Shown: piece by piece, positions 34,508-47,919 of the stretch
Numbering within the stretch: position 1 is the stretch's first letter
Layout of the letters: each line of letters starts with the position of its first letter
Origin: Rusavskia elegans
Taxonomy: Eukaryota > Ascomycota > Lecanoromycetes > Teloschistales > Teloschistaceae
Direction: 5' to 3'
Assembly: GCA_011316305.1 (NCBI GenBank)
Contig: SAUG01000086.1
Span: forward strand, 330,110 to 394,109
DNA: 64,000 bases
Notes under the pieces: generated by a model
The model's input: the letters and a program-made list of their open reading frames with translations, nothing else
What the model was told of the DNA's origin: nothing
The model's database searches: none
Made by a program: the position numbers and the translations under genes

Positions 34508-35116
34508 AATTTGTTTTGGTTTTAGTATCCGATAAACCAATGATTCGATAAGTAAATCAAACGTTGATATATTATAATTAAATATACGGTAGTAGAATTT
34601 ATATTCTAGTTTAATTAATATAAATAACAGTTTATTCTATAGAATTTTAACTTAAATTTATTTAATAATATTACGAATTCTTCTACCGATAATTTAACGT
34701 AGAAATTTTTATAGATAAATATATCTCGCAGTTATCGTTTCTTTTTTTTATACTAATAATATAAGCCTAAAACCTTTTATATATATATATATATATTTCA
34801 GTAATAACTATACCGTAACTAAACCAGACTATAGTATATCTATAATAACTATATCTACCCGCGCGATCGTCGATTACCTCGTTATAATTAGAATAATCTA
34901 TTTCGATTTTAGTTTAGATTTTTTTTATCGCTTTTAAAACGCGCTATCCGATCTCTTTACCGCCTTTTAATTAAATCGACCGGGTAAAGCTTCTAGCCGT
35001 AGTAGCTAGTAACTTTTTTAAAGCTATACGGGCTAAAGAATACTTTAATAGTTGAACGGAACGTTTAGGTACTGATTATAACTTATATAATAAATATAAA
35101 TACAGCGACGACTATT
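34508..35116 (+). mobile_element. ~940-bp repeat family, truncated copy
   Basis: Begins with the family start (TTTGTTTTGGTTTTAGTATC). Follows the same order of landmarks as the copy at 60059-61001, and is cut at 35116 by an LTR. Confidence 0.6.
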
Positions 35117-35528
35117 TATAACGTCTTTGTATATCAGAAAGCGTTACGTTCGAGTCTAGCTACAGCCGTAGACTTAGTCCGAACTACTAAATAGTAAGGG
35201 AGTTCTAGTATAGATTATCGCGACTAATTCTATATAGCTGTAAAGATACGGTCGTAATATTACGAGGTATCTTCGTTATAGAGGTAATTAAAAAGAGAAA
35301 AACTAAAAGTATTTAATAATTATATTAACGACTAACGAGAGAAACTATCTAATAGAAATAAAGAAATAATATATATAATAAAATTAGCCGATAATATCGA
35401 TAGATAGCCGTCTATTAAAAGATCCTATTATAAAAGTCGGTTATAGCGACTATAGACGGCTATAGATAATTAGCCTCGTTTCGCTAGCTAATTTTCTAAA
35501 GTATTTTTATAGAATTATAAATATAATA
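35117..35528 (-). mobile_element. Gypsy LTR, about 412 bp (array unit boundary)
   Basis: Reads TATAACGTCTTTGTATATCA at the left and ends near TTATAAATATAATA. Compared with its relatives this is TGTAACG...GACGTAACA after RIP. It is the leftmost full LTR of the minus-strand array. Confidence 0.75.
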
Positions 35529-38222
35529 TAACTCTTTCTATATCGTTTTTTATCTAGCCTTTCCGTATATAGAATATTTAAGGCTCGACTAATTTCTTCC
35601 TTTATTTTTTTCTTTTAATATTCTTATTATATATTTTCGAAAAGGAAATTATTTAAAATCTTTTCGTCGAATCTAATTTCGGGGTATCGTTATATCTTTT
35701 TTATATAGTCTTTATACTCGTGGTCTTTTAAAAGAATATAAAGTTAAAGTTAATAGTAATATTTATAGCGAATATATTCGGATTTATAAATTTTATAATC
35801 TTTTAATTTTTAATACGACCTGTATATTTTATTTTACCTATTATAATTCCGCTACCGTTCGTAGAGAAATATTTTAAAGATAAAAAAAATAAATTTCGTT
35901 CTAATATTAAAAATATCTTTAAAAAATATACTAAAACGCGTTATCGTATCGAATCGTTTTTAGATTTTAAAAAAGAAATTCGTAATTAGCGTCTTATTTA
36001 GGAGTCGGATCTCCGCCGATTTTTCGGAAAGTAAAAGTATTTTATTATTTATTATCGCGTTTTAGATAAACGTAAAAGTAATTATATCGTTTAGAAATAA
36101 CTAGTCTGGCCGTTTTGTCGGGTTTCGAACTCGGATCGAAGAAACCGACTCGAGTTTCTAACCGTATTAGGAAGGAAACTAACTTTAATTAGTAATTTTA
36201 ACGCGTTAGCCACGTTTATCGCGAAGTCGGATCGCTATTTTAGACCGAAGTGGCCAGCCTAGAAATAATATATATTATTTTATTTTAATAAATTTAATAA
36301 TCTAGTAGTATTCTATTCCTCCGTTAGTTTTACGGTAGCCGTGTAAAAGATATCTATTAAATCTGTTCCTGGTTTTAATTCGGTTAATCTTAATCGGTTT
36401 CTAAAAGAATTTAATTTTTTTCAGCTTCTAGAAACGATAGGCGTATGAAAAAATATCTAATTAAAGATTTCTTTATATTATATCTATTTATTAATTTCGA
36501 ACTATATATTAATATTATAAATCGTATTCGAATCTTCTAATATCTCCGTTAATTTCTATTTTTTAGCTACTATTTTATCCTATAAAAATAATATAAGAAA
36601 CTATTCGTTCCTTGATTATACGCTTAATATTAGATTTGATATTCTATAATTTATTTCGTTCGGTTCTAGCGTTAAATTATATTTAATTCTTTCTATTTCC
36701 TTAATAATACGTTTATAGATTTTCTTAATATCGTCTATCTATAGCCTTTAGATTATTTTTTAGATTTTATTATATTTAAGAGCCAGATATACTAATAGAT
36801 AATAGTATTCCTTTTATATTTTTATTTCCTAGATTTTACTTCTCTATTTAAAAAAGATATCGATTTTTTTAATCTGTTTATAATCCGTATTTAATCTAAT
36901 ATTTTATTCGTTATATAAAGGGTTTTTATACGTAAAAAGATATATTATTTATAGTTCTATCCTTTTTCTAACTATACTTTCCTATACTAATATCTCTAAA
37001 ATCGATTCTTTCTATTTATTTTCTAGAATAATATATTATCTAGAACTTTCGATTATCGTAAAATTAGAAACTCCGATAAATTCGTTTTTTATTTTAACTT
37101 CGACTTCCGTAATTCTATTATTTTACTAAAAATATCTTTTAATATATTCTTTAATCTAATTATATAACTCTTTTGTAATTTTATTATCTTTCTTTCTATT
37201 TATAAAAGCTATTATTTTATAACCTTCGATTTTAATTCTAAGAACTGCCGTAAAAAATTTCTCTATTTCGTATAGTTTAAATTCTAATATCGGTTTTTTC
37301 CTCGTTTTCTTTAGTTTTATAGGATATTATTCTAGTTTCTCTCTATTCGATAGATAGATAAAGTATTTATTATTATAGTAGATATTTAACTTTTAGTTAT
37401 ATATTTTTTAGTTTTTTTTCTAAATAATTTCTTTATTACTTTAAACCAATATTTAGTTACCTCTATTATTTTCTTAATTAAGTAATTTCTTTTAAAGTAT
37501 TCTATTTTTCTCTATAAATAATAAACTTTAGTTCGCGAGCCTTTAGTCTCGGTAGTATTAAATTCTATTAGGTTTTCTTTAAATTATCTTTTAGCGGATT
37601 CTATTTTACTAAACGTCTATTTATTAATATATTATTTATACTGCCGAATATTAATTTTTATCGCTAGTTCGATTAGATTTATTAGTAAATTAAATTCTTC
37701 GATTACTACTATAGCTTCCTTAATTCTACTATTAAATCTTTTAAAAAAGTAGATTTTTAAAATTAAATCTTTCTAGTCTATTCTATAAGCTAACGTCTTA
37801 AACTAAATAGTATAGATAGCTACCGACTTCTACTACCTTAAAACTATTAGTTTTTTTACTATTATTTTGTCTTTATTATTATTTCCGAAGGTCTCTTTAA
37901 TAGCTATAATTAGGTTATCGAAATTATAAAATATCTAAGATATTTTATTTTTTCTTTAACTTTTAGAATTATTAAAATAGTCTTCTATATAGAGCTAGAT
38001 CTAATTAAAGGCTATTTTCTCTAAATAGATTATTATAAATGGAATTTTAACTATTTCGTTTAAAAACTAGTTCGCGTATAATAGGAAGTAGATATTAATC
38101 TAAATAAATTAAAGTTTTAAAAATCCTTTATTTCCTTTATAGATATCTAGTATTACTATTTTAATAGTATCGCTTCGTTCTATAAGGCGAGGTAACGAGA
38201 TTAATAAAATAAATTACTAAAA
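35529..38222 (-). mobile_element. Internal region of gag-only Gypsy unit (array unit 1)
   Basis: Read on the minus strand, and allowing for RIP stops, it gives a gag-like stretch (for example FDNLIIAIKETFGNN at about 37870-37925) and a downstream frame with KKTRKKPILEFKLYEIEKFF and TAVLRIKIEGYKIIAFINRK. No reverse transcriptase, RNase H or integrase motif was found. It carries a 160-bp TIR element at 36102-36261. Confidence 0.6.
36102..36261 (+). mobile_element. 160-bp TIR element (MITE), copy 1
   Basis: Ends TAGTCTGGCCG and GTGGCCAGCCTA. Flanked by the 8-bp direct repeat GAAATAAC (36094-36101) / GAAATAAT (36262-36269), differing by one C-to-T. The length equals three other copies exactly. 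Confidence 0.8.
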
Positions 38223-38812
38223 TATAATATTTCTATATATTAGAAGGCGTTACGTTTAGGTTTTGCTATAGCTATAGATATAGTCCGAGCTATTAAATAG
38301 TAAAAAAGTCCTAGTATAGATTATCGCGACTAATTCTATATAGCTAGACTGGCCGTTCTGTCGGATTTCGAACCTAAAATCGTATCTCGGGTTCGAGTAT
38401 CTAACCGTATTAGGAAAGAGACTAACTTTAACTAGTAATTTAGCCGCGTTAGCTACGTTTATCGCGAAGTCGAATCGCTATTTTAATTCGAAGTGGCCAG
38501 CCTATATATAGCTATAAAGGTACGATCGCGATATTATAAAATATTTTTATTATAGAGATAATTAAAAAAAAAAAAATTAAAGATATTTAATAATTATATT
38601 AATTACTAACGAGAGGAATTATCTAATAGGAATAAAGAAATAATATATATAGTAAAAGTAGCTAATAGTATCGATAGATAGCCGTTCGTTAAAAAATTCT
38701 ATTATAAATGTCGGTTATAGCGGCTATAGACGGCTATAGACGGCTATAGATAATTAGCTTCGTTTGGCTAGCTAATCTTCCAGAATACTTCTATGGAATC
38801 GTAGACGTAATA
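38223..38812 (-). mobile_element. Gypsy LTR, split by a 160-bp TIR element
   Basis: Starts TATAATATTTCTATATATTA and ends GTAGACGTAATA. Without the inserted element and one target duplication it is 422 bp. It contains three tandem CGGCTATAGA units (38720-38750), which explains the slightly greater length. Confidence 0.75.
38345..38504 (+). mobile_element. 160-bp TIR element (MITE), copy 2, inside LTR
   Basis: Ends TAGACTGGCCGTTCTGTCGG and AAGTGGCCAGCCTA. Perfect 8-bp target duplication TATATAGC (38337-38344 and 38505-38512). The empty site is visible in the LTR at 35117 (CTATATAGCTGTAAAG). Confidence 0.88.
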
Positions 38813-39650
38813 CTATTCGTAATTACTTCGTATTATAATAGATAGATATAGTAGAAATATTAGATATTTTTATTTATTTATAACGTCGAAGAAAGACTGG
38901 AAAGTAGAGGATTCGTAATCGAATAAAAAAGAAAGTAGTTAGACTGGCCGTCGGATCGGATTTCGAATCCGGATTCGTATTCCGAATTCGAACCGAATCG
39001 ATTCCGACTTTTTTAGGTACTAAATTAAATCGGTTTCGATTTTTCTAAATATTAAACTGATTCGATTCCGGGTTAAATCCGAGTTTTTAGATTTAATTCG
39101 TTAAAACTACTAAAATCTAGTACAAAAGTATAATTCTAATATAATAATCGTATATATCTATAAAAAACTATTTTAATAAATAGAAATATATTAACTATAT
39201 ATATTATCTATAGCTAAAATTTATTAGTTTATTAATTATTTTATTAATTATAGTATTGGTTTATATTTTATTATATATAACATTATTCTATATATAGAAA
39301 GTTTAGTAAATTAAATTAGATTTCTATTAGTTTCTATTTTATAATCTAATTCGATTTTCGGTTTTAATTTTAAAAACCGATCTATACCGTTTAATAGATC
39401 GAATTAAATTAACTCGCTAAAACTCGAATCGGATTTCCGAAATATCGACGGAAATCCGATTCGAAGTAGCCAATCTAGAAATAGTTAATATAATTAACTG
39501 CGCTGCAAATTTTATCTGACGAACTATATATTTTTAGCTGTGAAAATTTCTTTATACGTAAATACAATAATCGTTATAGTATATAACATTAATAATATAT
39601 ATATATATATATTAATTCAATATAATTTTAAATAGAAATTTTTTAGGAAG
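38813..39650 (+). mobile_element. Fragment of ~940-bp repeat, split by a TIR element
   Basis: The 3' third of the ~940-bp family lies at about 38815-38939 and resumes at 39478-39650 (GAAATAGTTAATATAATTAA, then AATATAATTTTAAATAGAAA). The element at 38940-39477 sits between. Confidence 0.6.
38940..39477 (+). mobile_element. TAGACTGGCC-family TIR element, 538 bp
   Basis: Left end TAGACTGGCCGTCGGATCGG, right end CGAAGTAGCCAATCTA. Flanks AAAGTAGT (38932-38939) and GAAATAGT (39478-39485) match an 8-bp target duplication with two transitions. It interrupts the ~940-bp repeat at a place where other copies are continuous. Confidence 0.75.
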
Positions 39651-39857
39651 ATAATAACTATATTAACGACCAATAAAAAAAGTTATCTACTAGATATAAA
39701 AAGCTATATATATAGTAATAGAGCCGATATATCCGATAGAATTAATCTATTAAATAATAGCGACTCTACCATTCTAGTAATACTAATTAATTTAAATATT
39801 AGTTCGTTTATTTAATTAATAAAAGGAAAATACTTTTATAGAATCGTAGATATAATA
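39651..39857 (-). mobile_element. Partial Gypsy LTR
   Basis: Matches the second half of the LTR (ACCAATAAAAAAAGTTATCT ... ATCGTAGATATAATA). The outer half is missing, replaced by the fragment of the ~940-bp repeat. Confidence 0.6.
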
Positions 39858-41436
39858 CGGTTCCTTCTATAACGTTATTTATCGAACGTATTTATTATTA
39901 TCGGATATAAATTCGTTTTATTCTAATATTTTATTTTCTTTTTTTCTTTAAATTTTATTATAAGTAAATCTATTATCTATTTAGAAACTTATTAATATAT
40001 TTAACGTCGGGAGAAAATATTACTGTTTTTTTATAGTCGTTACTCGCGCGATTTATCTAAAGTTTATAAGATTTTTCTAGATACTAATATTTATAAAAAG
40101 TATATATAATCTAATAGATTATATAATATTTTTACTTTCTAATCACTTTATAAATTTAGTACTTTTTACTATTCTATTATATTTACTAACTTTTATAGAA
40201 AAGAGATATAAATCCGAAAAAACGAAATTTTATACCGAAATCGAAAATAATCTATCCAAATATTTAAAAGAAAATTGGATAATTTAATTATTATATTTCT
40301 ATTAAAAGTTAATTCGTAATAATTTATCTACTCGCGAGTTAAACTTTTATCATTTATTTATAAAGTAGATTTGTTTTATTTAGTATTTTAAAGCTTTTAA
40401 AAAGAAAAAAAGATTTTATTATTTAGAAATAACGCGTTTTATAAAGATTCAATAAAATTAATAATTTTCTTTTCTTTTGTTCGATCAGTAATTTTACGCT
40501 ATCTATATAAAAAGAGCCTTATAAATTAGTACTAGAGTTAAATTTAGAAAAATTCGACTGTTATTAAAAAGAATTTAATTTTTTTAGTCGATAAAGATAA
40601 TAGATATATAAAAGAATATTTTAGTTAAAGATTTTTTTATCTAACGTTCTTTTCTAGTTTTAAATTTAGTCGTTAATATTATAAATTAGTTTCGAGTCTT
40701 TTAATATTTCTACTAATTTTTATTTTTTAGCTACAATTTCGTTCTATAACGATAAAAATAGAGACTAGCTAAAATCGTCGTTTTTTAATTATATATTTAA
40801 CGTAGGATCTTGTATTTTCATTCTATTTTCGAACTTCGTTCTAAAATATAACTATATTCGCTTTATTAAATTTTTTAAATATAATCTATCTATAATTTTC
40901 GAATCATTTTTTAGTATTTATTTCATTAATTAGCTAACTATTATAATAGATATACGTGTTTTTTCTAGATATTTATTTCCTATATCTCGCCTTTCTTTTT
41001 AAATTTCTCGTTTAAATCGCGGATTTATTAATAATTTACGGAAGATATAATATCGAAATTCTTTATATAAAAGATTTTTATATATCAGGAAGTATACTAT
41101 TTATAATTTTTAATTTTTGCTACGTTACTTTTCTATACCGATATTCTAGAAATCGAGTTATTCTATTGATTTTATAAAACGATATATTTTTTTAGACTTA
41201 ATATTAATATTAAATTTATAGTTCCGATTAAACCGTTTTATTTTAATTTCTATTTCTATAATACTATAATTTTACTAAAGTTATTATAAAATATATTTTA
41301 TAATTTCTTTATAAAAATCATTTATAATTTTATTTTCTTTTTTTTATTAATTAGAACTCGTATTTAATATATTCTAATTTTAATTTTAAATATCGACGTA
41401 AAAGATTTTTTGATTTAATATAATTTAGATTCTATT
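39858..41436 (-). mobile_element. Truncated internal region of gag-only unit (array unit 2)
   Basis: Resembles the left part of the unit at 41840-44326 and abuts the next LTR directly, without the gag-start end. No intact frame. Confidence 0.5.
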
Positions 41437-41839
41437 TATAACGTCTCTATATATCAAAAGACGTTACGTTCGAGTCTAGCTACAACCGTAGGCGTAGTTC
41501 GAGCTACTAGTTAGTAAACGAATTCTAGTATAAGTTATTATAATTAATTCTATACAGCCGTAAACGTAAAGTTATAATATTACGAAGCGTTTTTATTATA
41601 TAAATAATTATAAAAGATAAATAAACACAATATTTCGTAATTATATTAATAACTGATAAGAATAGCTATCTACTAGACTATAAAAAGCGATATATATTAT
41701 AGAAAAGCCGCGATATCTAATAGGGCCGATCTATTAAATAGAAACGGCTCTATAGTTCTAGCGGCTCCAATTAAATTAAATTATTAGTCCGTTTATTTAA
41801 TTAATAAACGTAAATTGTTATAGAATTATAAATATAATA
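41437..41839 (-). mobile_element. Gypsy LTR, 403 bp
   Basis: TATAACGTCTCTATATATCA to AATATAATA. One of the cleanest copies, used as the length reference for the family. Confidence 0.75.
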
Positions 41840-44326
41840 TAGCCTCTTTTAAAATATTTTTATCTAGTATATTAAATCTATAAAATATACAACCGATCCG
41901 TTATTTCGTTAATTCTTTTTTCTTTCTTTATTTTTTATTATATATAAATCTATTTTCTACTTTAGATTTTACTAGTGTATATAGTATCGAGGGAAAATAA
42001 TACCGTTTCTTATAGTCGTTATTCGCGTGATCTATCTATATTTTATAATATATTTCCAGATATCGATATTTATAGAAAATATATAAAAATAAAAAAACCG
42101 TACGATATTTTTATTTGCGAATCGATTTATAGATTTTATATATCTCTATTATAATAAATTCGTTGATTTATTTTACAAAGCGACTTAAATCTAAAAAAGC
42201 TAAACTTTATATTTAAAATCGAGGATATAATATTCGAGTATTTAAATAAAAACTAGAGATTTTAGTCGTTATATTTCTATTAAAAGAAAAATTTATAATT
42301 ATTTATCTATTCGCGAATTAAATCTTTATTATTTACTAGCGAAATAAATTCGCTTTATTTAGTATTTCAAAGCTTTTAAAAAAAAGAAAGAAAATTTTAT
42401 TATTTAAAAATAGTATCATTTATTAAAATTTGATAAAATTAATAATCCTATTTTTTTTATTCGACCAGTAATTCTACGCTATCTATATAAAAGAAATCTA
42501 TTAAATTAATATCGAAATTAGATTTAGAAAATTTTAATAGATTTCTAAAAAAGTTCGAACTTTTTCAGCCGTTAGAAATATCTATATTAAAGAATATCTA
42601 GTTAAAGATTTCTCTATATAAGATCTTTTAGTTCGAATTAAATATTTATATTCTAAATTATTTTTAGATCTTTTAACGTTTTAGTTAATTTTTATTCTTT
42701 AGCTATTATATCGTTTTAAAGAAATAAAAATAGAAACTAGCTGTATTCTTCGTTTTTTTTATATATATTTAGCGTAGAGTCTAGCGTTTTCTATTTTATT
42801 TCCGAACTATATTTTATATTATAGCAGTAAATACTTTATTAGTTTCTTTTAATATAATCTATCTATAATTCCTATATAATTTATTTATTTTTTTCGTATT
42901 TAAAGGTTAGTTATTATAATAGATAGTTATATTTTTTCTAACATTTTTTTTTGTATATTTCGTTTCCTTTTTTTAATTTTTTATCTAACTTGCGAATTTA
43001 TTACTAATTTATACCAAAAGCGAGATTCAATTCTTTATATAAAAGATTTTTATATATAAAAGAATATATTATCTATAGTTCTATATTTTTCCCTATATTA
43101 CTTTTTTATATCAGAATTTTAAAAATCGATTTTATCTATTGGTTTTTTTAAAACGATATACTATTATAAATATATAATTAAAATAAAATTTATAATTTCA
43201 ATAAATCTATTTTTTATTTTAATTTTCATTTTATTGGATATTTTATAATATAATCAGCGATTTCTTTATATAGTTTTTTTATAATTATTTCTTTCCGTTT
43301 ATTAAAACTATCGTCTAATAATTTCCGACGTTAACTTCAAATATCGATAAAAGAAATTTCTCTATCTAATATATTTTAGATTTTATTACTAGTTTTTTTA
43401 TTCTTTTTATTTTTTTTAGTTTCGTAGAATATTATTCTAATCTTTTTTTATTCGATAGATAGATAAAGTAATTGTTAGTATAGCAGGCTATCTAACTTTT
43501 CGTTATATTCTTTTAGCTTTTTTTCTAGACGATTCTTCTATTATTTTAAATTAATATTCGATTTTTTCTATTATTTTTTTAGTTAAATTTTTTTCTAAAC
43601 TATCCTATCTTTCCGTATAAATAATAAACTTCAGTCTACGATATTTTAGTTTCGGTAATATCGAGTTCTATTATATTTTTTATAGATTGTCTTTTAATAG
43701 ATTCTATTTTACTAAATGTTTGTTTATCTATATAGATTTTATATTATCTAGTATCGACCTTTATTATTAGTTTAATTAGTATGACCAGTAAATTTGATTT
43801 TCTAATTACTATTATAGCTTTTTTTATCTTATATATAAAATCTTTTATAAAAGTAAACTTTTAGAATTAAATCTTTCTAATCCGTTTTATAAACTAATAT
43901 TTTAAATTAGATAATATAAATAGCTATCGACTTCTACTATTTTAGAATTATAAGTTTTTATTCTATTATTCTATTATTATTATTATTACCGATAGCTTTT
44001 TTTATAGCTATAATTAAGTTACTAAAGTTATAAAAAATCTAGACTATTTTATTTTCCCGTTAATTTTTCGGATTATTAAATTAGTTTTCTATATAAAATT
44101 ATATCGAATTAATGGCTATCTTTTCTAGATATAATATTATAAATAAACTTCTAATCGCTAAATTCGAAAACTAGTAAATATATAATATAATATTAATATT
44201 TATTTATATAAACTATAGTTTTAAAATTTCTTTATTTTCTTTATAGATATTAGATAAAACCGTTTTAATAGTATTAGTTCTATCTATAGAGCGGGAAAAG
44301 GAGATTAATATAGTAGATTATTAAAA
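41840..44326 (-). mobile_element. Internal region of gag-only Gypsy unit (array unit 3)
   Basis: About 2.49 kb, the same order of sequence as unit 1 on the minus strand, including the gag-like region near its right end. No pol motif seen. Riddled with stops. Confidence 0.55.
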
Positions 44327-44730
44327 TATACTGTCTCTATATATTAGAAGACGTTATATTTAAATCTAGCTATAGCCGTAGACGTAATCCGAGCTATTAA
44401 ATAGTAAGAAAATTCTAGCGTAAATTATTATAACTAATTCTAAAAGTAATAAAAAAAGATTTATAATATTATAAAGCGTCTTTATTATATAGATTATTAT
44501 AAAAGATAAACGGATATAGTATTTAATAATTATATTAATAACTAACGAAAAAAGCTATCTACTAGATTATAAAAAGCGATATAAATAATAAAAGAGCCAA
44601 TATATCCGATAGAGCCGATCTGCTAAATAAAGGCAGTTCTATAGTTCTAACGGCTTTAACTGGATTAAACTATTAATCCGTTTATCTTATTTATAAACGT
44701 AAATACTCCTGTGAAATCGTAGACGTAATA
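44327..44730 (-). mobile_element. Gypsy LTR, 404 bp
   Basis: TATACTGTCTCTATATATTA to GACGTAATA. Shared between array units 3 and 4. Confidence 0.7.
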
Positions 44731-46116
44731 CTATTATTAACTTTTCTTCTTTCTCGACTTTTTTCGATTATATAAAGTACTATTCTATCTTTTCTTTATT
44801 CGATAAATAGATAAAGTAATTTTTATTATAGCAAGCTATCTAATTTATTATTACGTATTTATTAACTTTTTTTTCTGGAAATTCTATTATTATTTCGAAC
44901 TAGTATTCGGTTACCTATATTACTTCATTAAATAAATAATTTCTTTTAAAATATTCAGTTTTTTTTATAAATAATAAATTTTTATATACGTTTGTTTAGT
45001 TTTAATAATATTAAATTTTATTAGTTTTTCTTTAAACTAATTTTTAGCTGATTCTATTTTATTAAACGTCAGTTTATTAATATATGTTTTATATTATCTA
45101 GTATTCATTTTTATTACTAGCTCGATTTTTTCTATCAGTAAATCGGATTCTTTGATTATTATTATAGATTTTTTAACTTTAGTATTAGATTTTTTATAGA
45201 AGTAATCTTTTAAATTTAAATTTTTCTAGTCTGTTTTATATAGCAATATTTCAAATTAAGTAGTATAAATAGCTATCTATTTCTAATATTTTATACCTAT
45301 TAGTTTTTTTTCTATCATTCTAATTTTATTATTATTATTACCGATAGTTTCTTCGATAGTTATAATTAGATTACTAAAATTATAAAAGACCTAAAATATA
45401 TAATTTTTTTTTTAATTTTCCGAATTATAAAAAAAATCTTTTATATAAAGCTATATATAATTAAAAACCATCTATTTTAAATTAAAATTATAAATAGAAT
45501 TTTTATTACTTTATTTTAAGGCTATTTTATTTATATTATAATATTTATATTATTTTAGATAGATTATAACTTTAAAGACCATTAATCTATTTAATAAATA
45601 TTAGATATATATATATGCGATTAATCATTCGGATTTTTGATTTTTGTCTTTTACGAATTTAACGCTAGAGGCGCTAATTCGATCAGATTACGTAATTATT
45701 TAATACTTAAATATTTTACTAAAAACTCGAATTAAAAACTCCCGAAGGAACTAGATCTAAACTAAAACCTAGAGAGAAACCGTAATCTATTTAACTTTAA
45801 TTAATTTAATTTCCTTCGATCGATCGGGCTAGGCCGAAACGATCTACTATCTAGTCTTTCTATATTTTAAAATTCTATAAAAATCGACTAGAGTTAATAG
45901 AAAAAACTTAAGTATTAGATTAGCTTTCGAGGGATTCGAATCCCCGACCTATCGGATTAACTCTGTTAACTCCGAAGAGCGCTAGATCCGCCGAGCCTCC
46001 AGGTCACGCAGCGTTGCTACTGCGCCACCCAGGCCAATATTAGATATAACAGTTTCAATAGTATCGTTTCGATCTATAGAACGGGATATCGAGACTAATA
46101 TAGTAAATCGTTAAAA
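44731..46116 (-). mobile_element. Truncated gag-only unit (array unit 4) with SINE
   Basis: About 0.95 kb of gag-type sequence after removing the SINE. The part next to the left LTR corresponds to the middle of units 1 and 3, so a left-side deletion is inferred. Confidence 0.5.
45610..46035 (-). mobile_element. tRNA-derived SINE, copy 1 (426 bp)
   Basis: Read on the minus strand: a tRNA-like head beginning GGCCTGGGTGGCGCAGTAGC, with B-box-like GGGATTCGAATCCC written GGATTCGAATCC here, then a body of about 300 bp ending near AATGATTAATCGC. Perfect 13-bp target duplication AATATTAGATATA (45597-45609 and 46036-46048). No poly(A) tail is left. Same length and layout as copy 2. Confidence 0.85.
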
Positions 46117-47919
46117 TTTAACGTTTCTATATATTAGACGATGTTACGTTCGAGCCTAGCTACAGCTATAGATATAGTTCGAATCATTAAATAGTAAAAA
46201 GTTTTTAATATAGATTACTATAGCTATTTTCGTATAACTATAAAGATAAAATTATAATATTATTAAACGATTTTATTATATAGTTAATTATAAAAGAAAT
46301 AAAACGATATTTAGTAATTATATTAATTATTAACGAAAAAAGCTATCTACTAGATATAAATAAAGATATATATAGTAATAGAACCGATATATTCGATAGA
46401 GCCGATCTATTAAATAGCAGCCGTTCTATTAGATTGGCCGTCGAATCGAGTTTCGAATCCGGATTAAAAAAACTGACCCGATCCGAATCGGATTAGATTT
46501 TTTTAAAATTTAATCTGATTCGATTCCGGATCGAATCCGGAAACTCGGATCTAATTTATTAAAAGTATTAAAACTTCTTTTTCTATATTATATAATCTAT
46601 TTCTTTATTAATAATATAGTAATATACTAAAAAAAGAAATTTATTTAAATCTACTATTTATAGATATAGATAACTAGTCAGATAGTTTAATAATTTTTTT
46701 TATATTTTTATTATCTTTAATTTCTATTTCCGTTTTTTTAATATTCCTTTCTTTTTCTATATTTTTATTTTTATCTTTATTTTTATCTTTATTTTTATCT
46801 TCGTTTTAATTTAAGCTAATACTTGTAGCTAAATATCTATTATTATCGAATTTAGTATTATTTTATTTAGTAGAATATCTTTCTACTATCTAGTTTTTAT
46901 TATTAATTTCGACGATATTATTAATATTTTCGTCCTCTTTTTTATATAGAAACTCGATAGCTACGTTAGCTATATTACTACTATCGTTAAATATTTAATA
47001 AACTTCGATTATTTTTATAGAAGTTCTAGTATTCTAACGGTTTTAAATTTTTTAAAATTATTATAATAGATTATTTATTATTAGATAAAATTAATAACTC
47101 GAGCTATATATTTAGTTAAATTTCTTTTATCCGTACTATTAGTAGCTATAGTAGATTTAAAAAAATATTAGAAATAAATAATTATAAATTTAATAATATT
47201 ATTATATTTAATTTATTACTTTAATATATTATTTCATTCTTTTTCTATTTTATCAGATCGATAAATACTATTTCCTTCGTTTTTTTTTAGCGAGTTTTAT
47301 TACGGAATTTAATTTCGTAATATAATATTATATATAAATCAGTATCTAATATATTTTATATTATTCTATTATATTATTATAAATTCTTTTACTAATTCTA
47401 TAGTCCGATTTTTTATCTCTAGCGTTTTATTTTAAAAGAGTCTTAATATCTAGATCTATAGTTTTCTATATTTCGGGTTCTTTTAGTTTTCAGAAACTTT
47501 TATATATAGTAATATAATCTATATTTTCTTTTTTATAGAATATATATTTAGGTTTCGATTATTTTCTATCGCGTTCGCGGTTTATAACCGATTTGGATTT
47601 TACAGATAGTAATTTAAATCTAAATATAACGGAATACTAGATAATAGTATAGATAATATAATAGAATAATATAAATAATACTAGAAAGAATCTACGTAGA
47701 ATAGTAGCTGAAAGTATATAGAAATATATAGTAGAATACGTTAGAAATTTATAGAAATATATAGACTCGTTTATTTTAGCTGAAACTAATCGATAATTAT
47801 ATTTACTAACTAAATCTCACTTTCGATTTTCCTTTTCATTATTGAATCACTATTACTAAAAATAATATAAATAATATATACTTTACTATATTATTTATTA
47901 TTTTATATATTATATTATA